DNA of 13,851 bases from Methylococcaceae bacterium (GTDB taxonomy: Bacteria; Pseudomonadota; Gammaproteobacteria; Methylococcales; Methylomonadaceae), in NCBI GenBank assembly GCA_030699345.1, contig JAUYMX010000560.1:1-13851 (forward strand), read 5' to 3'. The notes beneath the pieces are model-generated. The model saw only the letters and a program-made list of their open reading frames with translations, was not told where the DNA came from and made no database searches. A program made the translations under genes and the position numbers. Positions 7,264-13,851 of the stretch are shown here, piece after piece. How positions within the stretch are numbered: position 1 is the stretch's first letter; the number at the start of each line of letters is the position of its first letter.

Positions 7264-8814
7264 TCATTGAAACCAAATTGCCGCGCTGATCAACGCTGCA
7301 CTAAGCAGCATAGTCCAACGGCTGATGCGGTTATTACTGTTGATTTGTTCGCGCATTAGGATCAATTCCCGGTGCTGTGCTTCCGATTGTCGCCGGGCAT
7401 AGGTTGCATTATCCAGTGCTTTAAATAACAAACCTGGAATTTCCGGTAATTGTTCGGTCAGTTCGGGAAATTGTTTGATAAATTTATCAAGCTTGGCTTT
7501 GGGCCCCATGCGTTCATGAAACCATTTTTCCAGGAACGGCTTGGCGGTTTGCCATAAATCCAGGTCGGGATAAAGCTGACGGCCTAAGCCTTCAATGTTG
7601 AGCAGGGTTTTTTGCAGTAATACCAATTGCGGTTGTACGTTCATATCAAAGCGCCGAGCAGTTTGGAATAAACGCAAAAGTAACTGACCAAAAGAAATAT
7701 CTTTTAATGGTTTTTCAAAAATCGGTTCACAAACGCTGCGAATAGCGGATTCGAATTCTTCAATGCGGGTAGATTCGGCAACCCATCCGGACTCAACATG
7801 CATTTCCGCAACTTTACGATAATCCCTGTTGAAAAAAGCCAGGAAGTTTTCCGCCAGATAATGCTGATCAGATAGCGACAGCGAGCCGACAATGCCAAAA
7901 TCAACGGCAATATATTTTCCAGGCAGATCGACAAAAATATTGCCTGGATGCATGTCGGCATGGAAGAAGTTGTCGCGAAATACTTGGGTAAAGAAGATTT
8001 CTACGCCGCGTTCAGCCAGTAATTTGAAATCTGCCCCACCGGCTTTTAACTTATCGATGTCGCCGACCGGTACGCCGTGGATGCGTTCCATCACCATTAC
8101 CCTTTCGCGGGTCAATGGCCAGTGAACTTCGGGGATGTAAATGATGTCGGATTTTTCAAAGTTGCGGCGTAATTTGGCGGCATTGCCTGCTTCTCTGACT
8201 AGGTCAAGTTCATCCAGGGTAGTTTTTTCAAATTCGGCAACAACTTCCATGGGGCGTAGGCGCCGGGCATCGCTCCAGAATCTTTCCGCGAAACGTGCTA
8301 ATTCGTAAAGCAAGCCAATATCGGAGCGAATGCGTTCTTCAATGTCCGGCCTAACGACTTTAACGATAACGCTTTCGCCACTATGCAGCGTTGCAGTGTG
8401 GACTTGGGCGACAGATGCTGAGGCAAGGGGCTCTGTGCTGAATTCTGCAAAGGCCTCGCTAATCGATATGCCGAGTTCTTTTTCAATGATGTTGCGGGCG
8501 ACTTCATTGGGGAAGGGTGGGACGCGGTCTTGAAGTTTAACCAGTTCGTCAGCAATGTCTTCCGGGAGCAAATCTTTGCGGGTTGATAAGGCTTGGCCAA
8601 ATTTGACATAAATAGGCCCCAAGTCTTCCAGCACATGCCTGATTCTGACGGCGCGTGGTTCTGATTCGCGCTTTAACCAGTAGTAAGGCGAAAAAATGGC
8701 TAAATAACGTATCGGGCGAAATAAATGCGTTTTTAAGACGATTTCGTCCAGGCCATGAAATACCAAAACCCATTGGATATGGATCAGGCGCAATAAAATT
8801 TTAGGTCGGATCAC
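7264..8814 (-). CDS. ubiB: UbiB, atypical protein-kinase-like ATPase of ubiquinone synthesis
   Basis: UbiB (ABC1/ADCK family) is a membrane-anchored kinase-like ATPase needed for ubiquinone production, probably helping lipid intermediates reach the Ubi complex. The 516-aa product shows KFGQ at 71-74, the alanine-rich loop ASASVAQVH at 131-139 that replaces the kinase glycine loop, Lys152 (VKVVRPD), HADMHPGN at 285-292 and DFG at 305-307. The C-terminus (about 499-515) is hydrophobic, matching the membrane anchors of UbiB. The start is GTG at 8814. No other start lies between it and the upstream in-frame stop, and the N-terminus aligns with E. coli UbiB from memory. No Shine-Dalgarno is visible. 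In E. coli ubiB follows ubiE and ubiJ; here dapD precedes it, with a hairpin between. Confidence 0.94.
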   Translation of the reverse strand: MIRPKILLRLIHIQWVLVFHGLDEIVLKTHLFRPIRYLAIFSPYYWLKRESEPRAVRIRHVLEDLGPIYVKFGQALSTRKDLLPEDIADELVKLQDRVPPFPNEVARNIIEKELGISISEAFAEFSTEPLASASVAQVHTATLHSGESVIVKVVRPDIEERIRSDIGLLYELARFAERFWSDARRLRPMEVVAEFEKTTLDELDLVREAGNAAKLRRNFEKSDIIYIPEVHWPLTRERVMVMERIHGVPVGDIDKLKAGGADFKLLAERGVEIFFTQVFRDNFFHADMHPGNIFVDLPGKYIAVDFGIVGSLSLSDQHYLAENFLAFFNRDYRKVAEMHVESGWVAESTRIEEFESAIRSVCEPIFEKPLKDISFGQLLLRLFQTARRFDMNVQPQLVLLQKTLLNIEGLGRQLYPDLDLWQTAKPFLEKWFHERMGPKAKLDKFIKQFPELTEQLPEIPGLLFKALDNATYARRQSEAQHRELILMREQINSNNRISRWTMLLSAALISAAIWFQ

Positions 8815-8867
8815 AGAAGGGCGAAAAAGTTAGAGGTTGACGTTGACTGCTAAGTTTGGGCTGGTAG

Positions 8868-8899
8868 GGTCTGCGAGAATTCAAAATATCTCGCAGACC
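8868..8899 (-). other. Strong hairpin between dapD and ubiB, no U-tract
   Basis: A perfect 11-bp inverted repeat (GGTCTGCGAGA at 8868-8878, TCTCGCAGACC at 8889-8899) with a 10-nt AT-rich loop starts 8 nt after the dapD stop. On the minus strand it is followed by CTACCAGCCC, so it is not a canonical intrinsic terminator. It may stabilise the dap mRNA 3' end, separate dap from ubiB expression, or help Rho-dependent termination. Confidence 0.6.
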
Positions 8900-8907
8900 T
8901 GCAAATT

Positions 8908-9726
8908 TTAATCCCTTAACAATTCGTTGATGCCGGTTTTGCTGCGGGTTCTTTCATCCACTTGCTTGATGATTACTGCGCAATACAGACTGTAACTGCC
9001 GTCAGCTGAAGGCAGGTTGCCTGACACCACGACTGAGCCTGCAGGAATGCGGCCATAGCTGACTTCACCAGTCAACCGGTTGAAGATTTTAGTGCTTTGG
9101 CCGATGTAAACACCCATGGAAATAACACTGCCGTCTTCGACGATGACGCCTTCAACGATTTCGGAACGTGCGCCGATAAAGCAGTTGTCACCTATGATGG
9201 TCGGACCCGCTTGTAATGGTTCTAATACACCGCCAATGCCGACGCCGCCGGAAAGATGCACATTTTTACCAATTTGCGCGCAAGAGCCGACGGTAACCCA
9301 GGTATCGACCATAGTGCCGCTATCTACATAAGCGCCAATGTTGACATAAGAAGGCATCAGGATGGCGCCGGGAGCGATGTAAGAACCGCGGCGAGCGACG
9401 GCATTGGGCACTACGCGCACGCCTGCTTTGGCAAAGTCTTCTTCTGAATAATTAGAGTATTTGCATTCTACTTTGTCGTAATAACGCGTATTGCCGCCAT
9501 CCATCAAGCGGTTTTCGTTGATTCTGAATGACAATAACACGGCTTTTTTTAACCATTGGTTAGTTGTCCAATCGCCGTTTATTCTTTCGGCAACGCGGGC
9601 TTTACCGCTATCAAGCAGGTTAATGGCTTCGTTTACTGCATCGCGGATTTCTGCGGAAACGCTGCTTGGGGTAATATCTGCGCGTTGTTCAAAGGCTTCG
9701 TTAATAATTTTTTCAAGTTGTGACAT
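8908..9726 (-). CDS. dapD: 2,3,4,5-tetrahydropyridine-2,6-dicarboxylate N-succinyltransferase DapD
   Basis: DapD transfers succinyl from succinyl-CoA to tetrahydrodipicolinate in the succinylase branch of lysine and meso-diaminopimelate synthesis. The 272-aa product is close to the E. coli length (274 aa). It has an N-terminal helical domain (residues 1 to about 100) and then left-handed beta-helix hexapeptide repeats from about 105 to 215, with typical segments such as VPNAVARRGSYIAPGAI, MVDTWVTVGSCAQIGKNVHLSGGVGIGGVLEP and GARSEIVEGVIVEDG. The start is the ATG at 9726, 7 nt after the dapC stop. The gap is AAAAACC on the coding strand with no Shine-Dalgarno, so translation is probably coupled to dapC. 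The two adjacent genes perform successive steps. Confidence 0.97.
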   Translation of the reverse strand: MSQLEKIINEAFEQRADITPSSVSAEIRDAVNEAINLLDSGKARVAERINGDWTTNQWLKKAVLLSFRINENRLMDGGNTRYYDKVECKYSNYSEEDFAKAGVRVVPNAVARRGSYIAPGAILMPSYVNIGAYVDSGTMVDTWVTVGSCAQIGKNVHLSGGVGIGGVLEPLQAGPTIIGDNCFIGARSEIVEGVIVEDGSVISMGVYIGQSTKIFNRLTGEVSYGRIPAGSVVVSGNLPSADGSYSLYCAVIIKQVDERTRSKTGINELLRD

Positions 9727-9733
9727 GGTTTTT

Positions 9734-10939
9734 TTACAGAGAGTTAAGAAATAGTTTTATGCGTTGGGCGGCTTCTATGCAGTCTTCCAGCGGCGCGACC
9801 AACGCGATTCGGACATGGTTTTGGCCGGGATTTAGCTCGGCAAAATCACGGGATAAGTAACTGCCCGGCAATACAGTAATGTTGTATTGAGCAAACAGCT
9901 GCTGGGCGAATTCGGTGTCAGTAATCGGTGTTTTCAACCAAATATAGAAACTGGCAGCTGGCTTGCTGATGGCGCAAACATCACTGAGAATTTTGATAAA
10001 GGCGGTAAATTTTTCCCGGTATAAACGGCGATTTTCTTGTACGTGCCGCTCATCTTGCCAGGCGCGGATGCTGGCATGTTGAGTAGGCAAGGGCATTGCG
10101 CAGCCGTGATAAGTGCGGTATTGAAAATAAGCTTGCAGAATATCGGCATCACCCGCCACAAAACCCGAGCGCAGGCCCGGTGCATTGGAGCGTTTGGACA
10201 AGCTATGGAATACCACGCAGCGTTTGAATGCGGTATTGCCCAGTGCATAAGCGCTTTGCAGTAAACCGACCGGCGGGTTGACTTCGTCATCGTAAAGTTC
10301 GCTATAGCATTCATCCGAAGCAATGATGAAGTCATGTTTTTCAGCCAGACTAATCAGTTTTTCATGATCTCCTTGGCTCATTACAGCGCCTGTCGGATTG
10401 CCGGGGGAACAGATATAAATGAGCTGACAGCGCTGCCAGATTTGTTCCGGTACGGCATCAAAATCAGGTAAGTAACCGGAATCTTCCAGAGTATTCAGAT
10501 AGTAAGGTTCTGCTCCTGCCAGTAATGCCGCGCCTTCATAAATTTGGTAGAAGGGGTTTGGCATGATGACGACAGGACGATTGCTCGAGGCGGTCGAGTC
10601 AATTACACACTGCGCGAATGAAAACAAGGCTTCGCGGGTGCCGTTGACTGGCAATACCTGCGTTTCAGGATTTATGCTAGTCGTTGGAATCTGGAAGCGC
10701 TTGCCTAGCCAAGCGGCAATCGCCGATCTTAATTCGGGAATACCTTTGGTGGTCGGGTAGTTAGATAGTCCATGCAAGTGTTCCAGTAATGCTTCCTGAA
10801 TCAAATGCGGGGTAGCATGAGTCGGTTCCCCCATGGACAAAGCAATATGCGGTAACTCAGCAGGTGGCACGTGCCCTTGTTTGAGTTGCGCCAGCTTCTC
10901 AAATGGATAGGGATGCAGGTGTTTCAGGTTTGGTGTCAT
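9734..10939 (-). CDS. dapC: Succinyldiaminopimelate transaminase DapC
   Basis: DapC is a PLP-dependent class I/II aminotransferase that converts N-succinyl-2-amino-6-ketopimelate to N-succinyl-LL-diaminopimelate, using glutamate. The 401-aa product shows SPGNPTG at 178-184, ASDECYSELY with Asp209 for the PLP pyridine nitrogen, HSLSKRSNAPGLRSGF with the Schiff-base Lys249, and VRIAL with Arg377 for the substrate carboxylate. The exact substrate is inferred from the dapD neighbour and the N-terminal pattern LHPYPFEKLAQL typical of DapC. An ArgD/AstC-type class III enzyme is excluded by the motifs. The ATG overlaps the stop of the upstream metalloprotease gene (TAATG), implying coupling, and dapD follows 7 nt later. 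Confidence 0.92.
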   Translation of the reverse strand: MTPNLKHLHPYPFEKLAQLKQGHVPPAELPHIALSMGEPTHATPHLIQEALLEHLHGLSNYPTTKGIPELRSAIAAWLGKRFQIPTTSINPETQVLPVNGTREALFSFAQCVIDSTASSNRPVVIMPNPFYQIYEGAALLAGAEPYYLNTLEDSGYLPDFDAVPEQIWQRCQLIYICSPGNPTGAVMSQGDHEKLISLAEKHDFIIASDECYSELYDDEVNPPVGLLQSAYALGNTAFKRCVVFHSLSKRSNAPGLRSGFVAGDADILQAYFQYRTYHGCAMPLPTQHASIRAWQDERHVQENRRLYREKFTAFIKILSDVCAISKPAASFYIWLKTPITDTEFAQQLFAQYNITVLPGSYLSRDFAELNPGQNHVRIALVAPLEDCIEAAQRIKLFLNSL

Positions 10940-11724
10940 TATTGAGAACAGTGCGGTTGTCTACCTGCAGCTTGTGCTTGCTGGTAAAAGTTCATAGCTT
11001 GAGGCAAGTGTTGTTCGAGTTGTTGTATACGCGTGCCATGAGATGGATGCGTGGACATAAATTCTATTGGCTGTTGGCCTTGTGAGGCTTGATCCATTTT
11101 TTGCCACAACGTAATGCTTTGTCTGGGATCAAAGCCTGATTTTGCCATTAAATCAATGCCGATCGTATCGGCTTCGCTTTCATGTGTGCGGCTGTAAGGC
11201 ATTAATATGCCGTATTGCGCGCCGACACCCAGTAAACCGATGGCGGTTTGGCCCAAGGCGGTTTGCGGCTGGCTGACAGCTTGGACAATGCCCATGCCTT
11301 GGTTGACGGCCATTTCTTGCGAGGCTCTTTCATTGCTGTGCTTGGCCAATACGTGGCCTATTTCATGGCCAATAACAGCGGCTAGTTGATCTTGATTGTC
11401 GACTAAAGTCAGCATACCAGTGTGAATGCCGATCTTGTTGCCGGGCAGGGCGAAGGCGTTAGGGGTTTTATCTTCAAAAACGACCACTTCCCATGCCCCA
11501 CCTAAAGGCTGGGTAATCGCTTGAGCAATACAGTTGGCAACCTGGTTGTAACGGGCATTGGTGCTGATGGGTTTTTCTTTTTTTAGATCTTCAAAAGCCT
11601 GCAAGCCCATTTGGTTAATCTGGGCATCGGGTAAAAAAATCAGTTGGCTTCTTCCGGTAGGGCTGGTGGCACAGGCGGTAAGCAAACCGACGGTGATAAG
11701 TGGAGACAAGATTTTTTTCAACAT
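10939..11724 (-). CDS. M48-family zinc metalloprotease, predicted outer-membrane lipoprotein
   Basis: This looks like a periplasm-facing M48 peptidase of the LoiP/YcaL/Oma1-like group, which handle damaged envelope proteins. The 261-aa product begins with a lipoprotein signal: lysines, a hydrophobic stretch, then lipobox LTAC with Cys18. Residue +2 after the Cys is Ala, not Asp, consistent with sorting to the outer membrane. The catalytic HEIGH is at 120-124, preceded by AAVIG and followed by HVLAKH. The third zinc ligand is probably Glu182 in SRTHESEAD, and the conserved THPSHGTRI is at 225-233. It is complete, without TPR repeats, so it is shorter than BepA. An AGGG lies 9 nt before the ATG. 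Its stop overlaps the dapC start (TAATG), an unusual coupling of an envelope protease to the DAP pathway. Native substrates are unknown. Confidence 0.88.
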   Translation of the reverse strand: MLKKILSPLITVGLLTACATSPTGRSQLIFLPDAQINQMGLQAFEDLKKEKPISTNARYNQVANCIAQAITQPLGGAWEVVVFEDKTPNAFALPGNKIGIHTGMLTLVDNQDQLAAVIGHEIGHVLAKHSNERASQEMAVNQGMGIVQAVSQPQTALGQTAIGLLGVGAQYGILMPYSRTHESEADTIGIDLMAKSGFDPRQSITLWQKMDQASQGQQPIEFMSTHPSHGTRIQQLEQHLPQAMNFYQQAQAAGRQPHCSQ

Positions 11725-11757
11725 TAAAGTACACCCTGCAGATTAAAAACGTGGGGC

Positions 11758-11788
11758 ATTTTAACGTAAGTTGTTAAAGCAGAGTCAA
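11758..11788 (-). promoter_or_regulatory. Candidate sigma70 promoter for the M48-dapC-dapD unit
   Basis: On the minus strand TTGACT (11783-11788) and TAAAAT (11758-11763) are separated by 19 nt, about 34 nt upstream of the metalloprotease ATG. The boxes are good but the spacer is 2 nt longer than ideal. It lies in the only sizeable gap before this gene set. Confidence 0.35.
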
Positions 11789-11803
11789 AAATCGCAGCCG
11801 AAG

Positions 11804-12298
11804 TTAGTTCTTAAGTTTAGCCAGTCGCGTTTCGTAATCTTGTCTTGATAGCACGCCACTAACGCCTTCTCGCTTATGTGTTGAATCGAAAAAATAGGTT
11901 CTGGGTAGCTCGCCATACCATTTTGGATCGATTTCATATTGCAGTTTTTGGGTGTTTTCGTCCGCGTAAACCCAATTTTCCAAGGTGTTTAGCGTGCTTT
12001 TTTTCAAGATGGATACAACTTGCGGCTTGGCAGATACGTCGTCGGCGGCCAGCATAATTATTTTAAAATCTGGATGTGCTTGGCGTAGCTCATTAATCAA
12101 GGTCATATCTTTTAGGCACGAAGGGCAAGTGATTGACCAAATCACCAACATAAAGGGTTGGTTGTTGGTGTCGGCTAATATTTGCTGATAACTGCCGGGT
12201 ATAAAGGAGCGTAAGTTATCTTCTTCTGCTTTTGGTGCTGAAAGGGTCAGCAAAAACAACAGTAAAAGAATCGAGTGGATAAGCTTTTTTAAGATCAT
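11804..12298 (-). CDS. Secreted thioredoxin-fold protein, TlpA/ResA-like
   Basis: This is a probable periplasmic thiol-disulfide protein. The 164-aa product starts with a cleavable signal peptide: MILKK, a leucine-rich core at residues 6-20, and a likely cut after APKA near residue 24. A thioredoxin-like domain follows, with WSITCPSC carrying the redox pair Cys58/Cys61 and the cis-proline loop ELPRTYFF with Pro132. The strand FKIIMLAAD (78-86) and the C-terminal helix fit a TlpA/ResA-type protein rather than classical thioredoxin, whose motif is CGPC. An AAAGG lies 6 nt before the ATG. The gene is alone on its transcript side and divergent from fhcB. Its partner is not evident; cytochrome c or metallo-enzyme maturation is possible in a methylotroph, but that is inference. 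Confidence 0.85.
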   Translation of the reverse strand: MILKKLIHSILLLLFLLTLSAPKAEEDNLRSFIPGSYQQILADTNNQPFMLVIWSITCPSCLKDMTLINELRQAHPDFKIIMLAADDVSAKPQVVSILKKSTLNTLENWVYADENTQKLQYEIDPKWYGELPRTYFFDSTHKREGVSGVLSRQDYETRLAKLKN

Positions 12299-12372
12299 GA
12301 TTGGCCTTTATATAAGCTAAGAATAAGATTCTTGGCAGGTAAGTAGGTGTAATTGAAGATGCGGCATTGTAG

Positions 12373-12395
12373 TGGCGAAAACAGTGTTAACGCCA
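12373..12395. promoter_or_regulatory. Imperfect 23-bp dyad in the divergent region (candidate operator)
   Basis: TGGCG at 12373-12377 and CGCCA at 12391-12395 are perfect complements. Between them AACA/TGTT (12380-12383, 12385-12388) continue the same dyad around a central G, giving 9 of 11 paired positions. Such a symmetric site between two divergent genes suits a dimeric regulator, but no regulator gene is nearby. Confidence 0.35.
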
Positions 12396-12425
12396 ATAAT
12401 TCAGGTTAGAATGTCGCCCACAAAA

Positions 12426-12439
12426 CGGGTTGCAGCCCG
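12426..12439. repeat. 14-bp palindrome upstream of fhcB
   Basis: CGGGTTGCAGCCCG is self-complementary apart from one T-G pair. It lies about 87 nt before the fhcB start. It could be a second regulator site or, if transcribed, a leader hairpin. No clear -35/-10 pair for fhcB is visible around it. Confidence 0.3.
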
Positions 12440-12525
12440 GCGCGTAGTTGGATTGGGTCTTGCAGGGCATTATTTGTTCAAGTTCGAGACTTAATAGTTT
12501 AGGTATTAAACCAAGAGGATAGCGT

Positions 12526-13803
12526 GTGACTGACATAACAGAAGTACCGAGTCCTTTTTGCGGTATCGGCACGGATGATTTAACCATCCGGGTTGACAGT
12601 GTATCGCTGAAAGTGATTGAAAATGGCTGTGCGGTGAATACACCTGCATTCGAACAAGCCATTACTGACACCAGTGCCCGAGTGGGTGGCAAGGAAGTCA
12701 GTCTGGAAGCAGCTGTGGCTAAGGCTGCAGAATTGCTAAAAAATACCAAACTGCCGGTAATCGGCGGCTGTGCAACTGATGTTAACGGCATGCGCGCGTT
12801 GCTGGCATTGGCTGATCGTAGCGGTGCTGTGGTAGATAACATCAATTTTACCGGTGCCCGAAACAACTTTTTGGCATTGCAGGATTCCGGTTGGATGAAT
12901 ACCACGCTGGCTGAGGTTAAAAATCGTTGTGATTTGTTGTTAATAGTGGGCACGGATCTGGAAGCCTTTGCGCCGCGTTTTTTCGAGCGCTATCTCTGGA
13001 ACAAAGAAGCAATGTTTGTGCAGGATACCAGCGCACGCGAAGTGATTTATTTGGGCAAAGCACCGTCCGGTAATGCTTCAACGTCACCCAATGGACAAAA
13101 AGCCCAAGTTTTAGAATCGGCAACAGAAGATTTGCCGGAAGTGATTGCGGTACTTAGAGCGTTAGTTAAAGGCTTGCCGATTCGTGCGACATCAGTTGGC
13201 GGCATTGCCGTGGCCGATTTGCAAATTTTGGCCGAGAAACTTAAATCAGCAACCTACGGTGTAGTGACATGGGCGGCAGGCGCCCTGGCATATCGTCAGG
13301 CAGAACTGACCGTACAAACGCTGTCGGAATTGATCAAAGATATTAATGATAGAAACGCACGCTGTTCCGGTTTGCCTTTAGCGGGCAAAGAAGGCGACCA
13401 GACTGCCAACCAGGTTTGTGGATGGACGACCGGTTACCCGGCGCGTACCCGTTTTAGTCGGGGTTATCCTGAGTATGACCCATTTTTAAATGACACTAAC
13501 CTGCTGCTGGACAGCGGTGAAGCTGATGCCCTGGTTTGGGTGCATGCCTTTAATATAAATGCTGTGCCTCCTGCGACCGACTTACCATTGGTAGTTGTTG
13601 GTCGCTCCGGTATGACCTTTTCTAAGGAACCGGATGTATTTATCCCTGTTGGTACGCCGGGTATCGATCACGCCGGTCATGCTTATCGTATGGATAACGT
13701 GGTGGCTATCCGTTTGAAAAAATTAAGAGATTCCGGTTTGCCCAGTACGGCGGACGTGTTGAATGCGATTGAACACGCTTTACGCGAGGAAACAGTATGT
13801 TAA
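12526..13803 (+). CDS. fhcB: Formyltransferase/hydrolase complex subunit FhcB (formylmethanofuran dehydrogenase subunit B homologue)
   Basis: In methylotrophs the Fhc complex converts formyl-H4MPT to formate by way of formyl transfer onto a methanofuran-like carrier. FhcB is the homologue of archaeal FwdB/FmdB. The 425-aa product keeps the family N-terminal frame VPSPFCGIGTDDLTIRVD and the downstream FLALQDSGWMNTTLAEVKNRCDLLLIVGTDLEAF (115-148). The FwdB cluster motif C-x2-C-x3-C-D-D appears as Ser9, Cys12, Thr16, Asp17, Asp18, so two ligands are lost. The segment that in FwdB holds the metal-binding Cys/Sec reads NFTGARNN (107-114) with no cysteine. A scaffold rather than redox role is therefore expected. 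The start is GTG at 12526, with AGAGG 7 nt upstream. fhcA overlaps its stop. Confidence 0.92.
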   Translation: MTDITEVPSPFCGIGTDDLTIRVDSVSLKVIENGCAVNTPAFEQAITDTSARVGGKEVSLEAAVAKAAELLKNTKLPVIGGCATDVNGMRALLALADRSGAVVDNINFTGARNNFLALQDSGWMNTTLAEVKNRCDLLLIVGTDLEAFAPRFFERYLWNKEAMFVQDTSAREVIYLGKAPSGNASTSPNGQKAQVLESATEDLPEVIAVLRALVKGLPIRATSVGGIAVADLQILAEKLKSATYGVVTWAAGALAYRQAELTVQTLSELIKDINDRNARCSGLPLAGKEGDQTANQVCGWTTGYPARTRFSRGYPEYDPFLNDTNLLLDSGEADALVWVHAFNINAVPPATDLPLVVVGRSGMTFSKEPDVFIPVGTPGIDHAGHAYRMDNVVAIRLKKLRDSGLPSTADVLNAIEHALREETVC

Positions 13804-13851
13804 TTAGATTAACAGGTGGCGTTGTTTACGATCCTGCCAGCGGGATTGATG
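13797..13851 (+). CDS. fhcA: Formyltransferase/hydrolase complex subunit FhcA, N-terminal fragment (cut by window edge)
   Basis: The first 18 codons read MLIRLTGGVVYDPASGID, the usual opening of the amidohydrolase-fold subunit A of formylmethanofuran dehydrogenase. In the Fhc complex FhcA hydrolyses the formylated carrier to formate. The ATG overlaps the fhcB stop in ATGTTAA, which implies translational coupling and one operon. The zinc-binding HxH and the rest of the enzyme lie beyond the window, so integrity cannot be judged. Confidence 0.85.
   Translation, partial: MLIRLTGGVVYDPASGID

Noticed and set aside
12593..12598. Perfect TTGACA on the plus strand
   Set aside because: It lies inside fhcB, with no TATAAT-like partner at suitable spacing; likely chance.
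12387..12953. 188-codon open frame on the minus strand overlapping the fhcB start and the divergent region
   Set aside because: It is antisense to the well-supported fhcB, has no recognisable motif, and its composition looks like a read-through of fhcB codons.
1..13851. CRISPR array, tRNA/rRNA genes, prophage or toxin-antitoxin/defence system
   Set aside because: No regularly spaced repeats, no cloverleaf-like segments in the short intergenic gaps, and every large frame is accounted for by a known housekeeping or metabolic gene.

Overview
The window is an ordinary chromosomal segment that most likely comes from a gammaproteobacterial methanotroph or methylotroph (order Methylococcales or close kin). 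The main pointer is the right edge. There, fhcB and the start of fhcA encode subunits of the formyltransferase/hydrolase complex of tetrahydromethanopterin-linked C1 oxidation. The other pointers are a SpoT-type alarmone enzyme next to rpoZ, a succinylase-branch lysine/DAP pathway, and ubiquinone genes ubiB and ubiC. The taxonomic call is inferred from gene content.

Layout: all genes from about 1 to 12298 lie on the minus strand, so transcription there runs right to left. In transcription order they are: a small secreted thioredoxin-fold protein; an M48 metalloprotease lipoprotein; dapC and dapD (lysine/peptidoglycan precursor); ubiB; pgk; rpoZ; spoT; ridA; recG; ubiC; and, cut by the left edge, the first 18 codons of an IS1595-type transposase. 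The plus strand carries only fhcB and the first codons of fhcA, reading out of the right edge. They are separated from the thioredoxin gene by a 227-bp divergent intergenic region with two dyads.

Functional groups: M48-dapC-dapD are tightly packed (TAATG overlap, then a 7-nt gap) and look like one transcript. rpoZ-spoT-ridA-recG-ubiC resembles the stringent-response/recombination cluster of other gammaproteobacteria, with recG and ubiC overlapping by 26 nt. pgk and ubiB sit between these two groups. Strong hairpins without U-tracts follow dapD and pgk, and a degenerate REP-like palindrome lies between ridA and recG. fhcB and fhcA overlap at ATGTTAA.

I found no tRNA, rRNA, CRISPR array, prophage or obvious undescribed system. 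The observations most worth a second look are the REP-like element, the U-less hairpins, the active-site losses in FhcB, the dyads in the divergent fhc control region, and the IS-derived gene sitting where ubiA would often follow ubiC.
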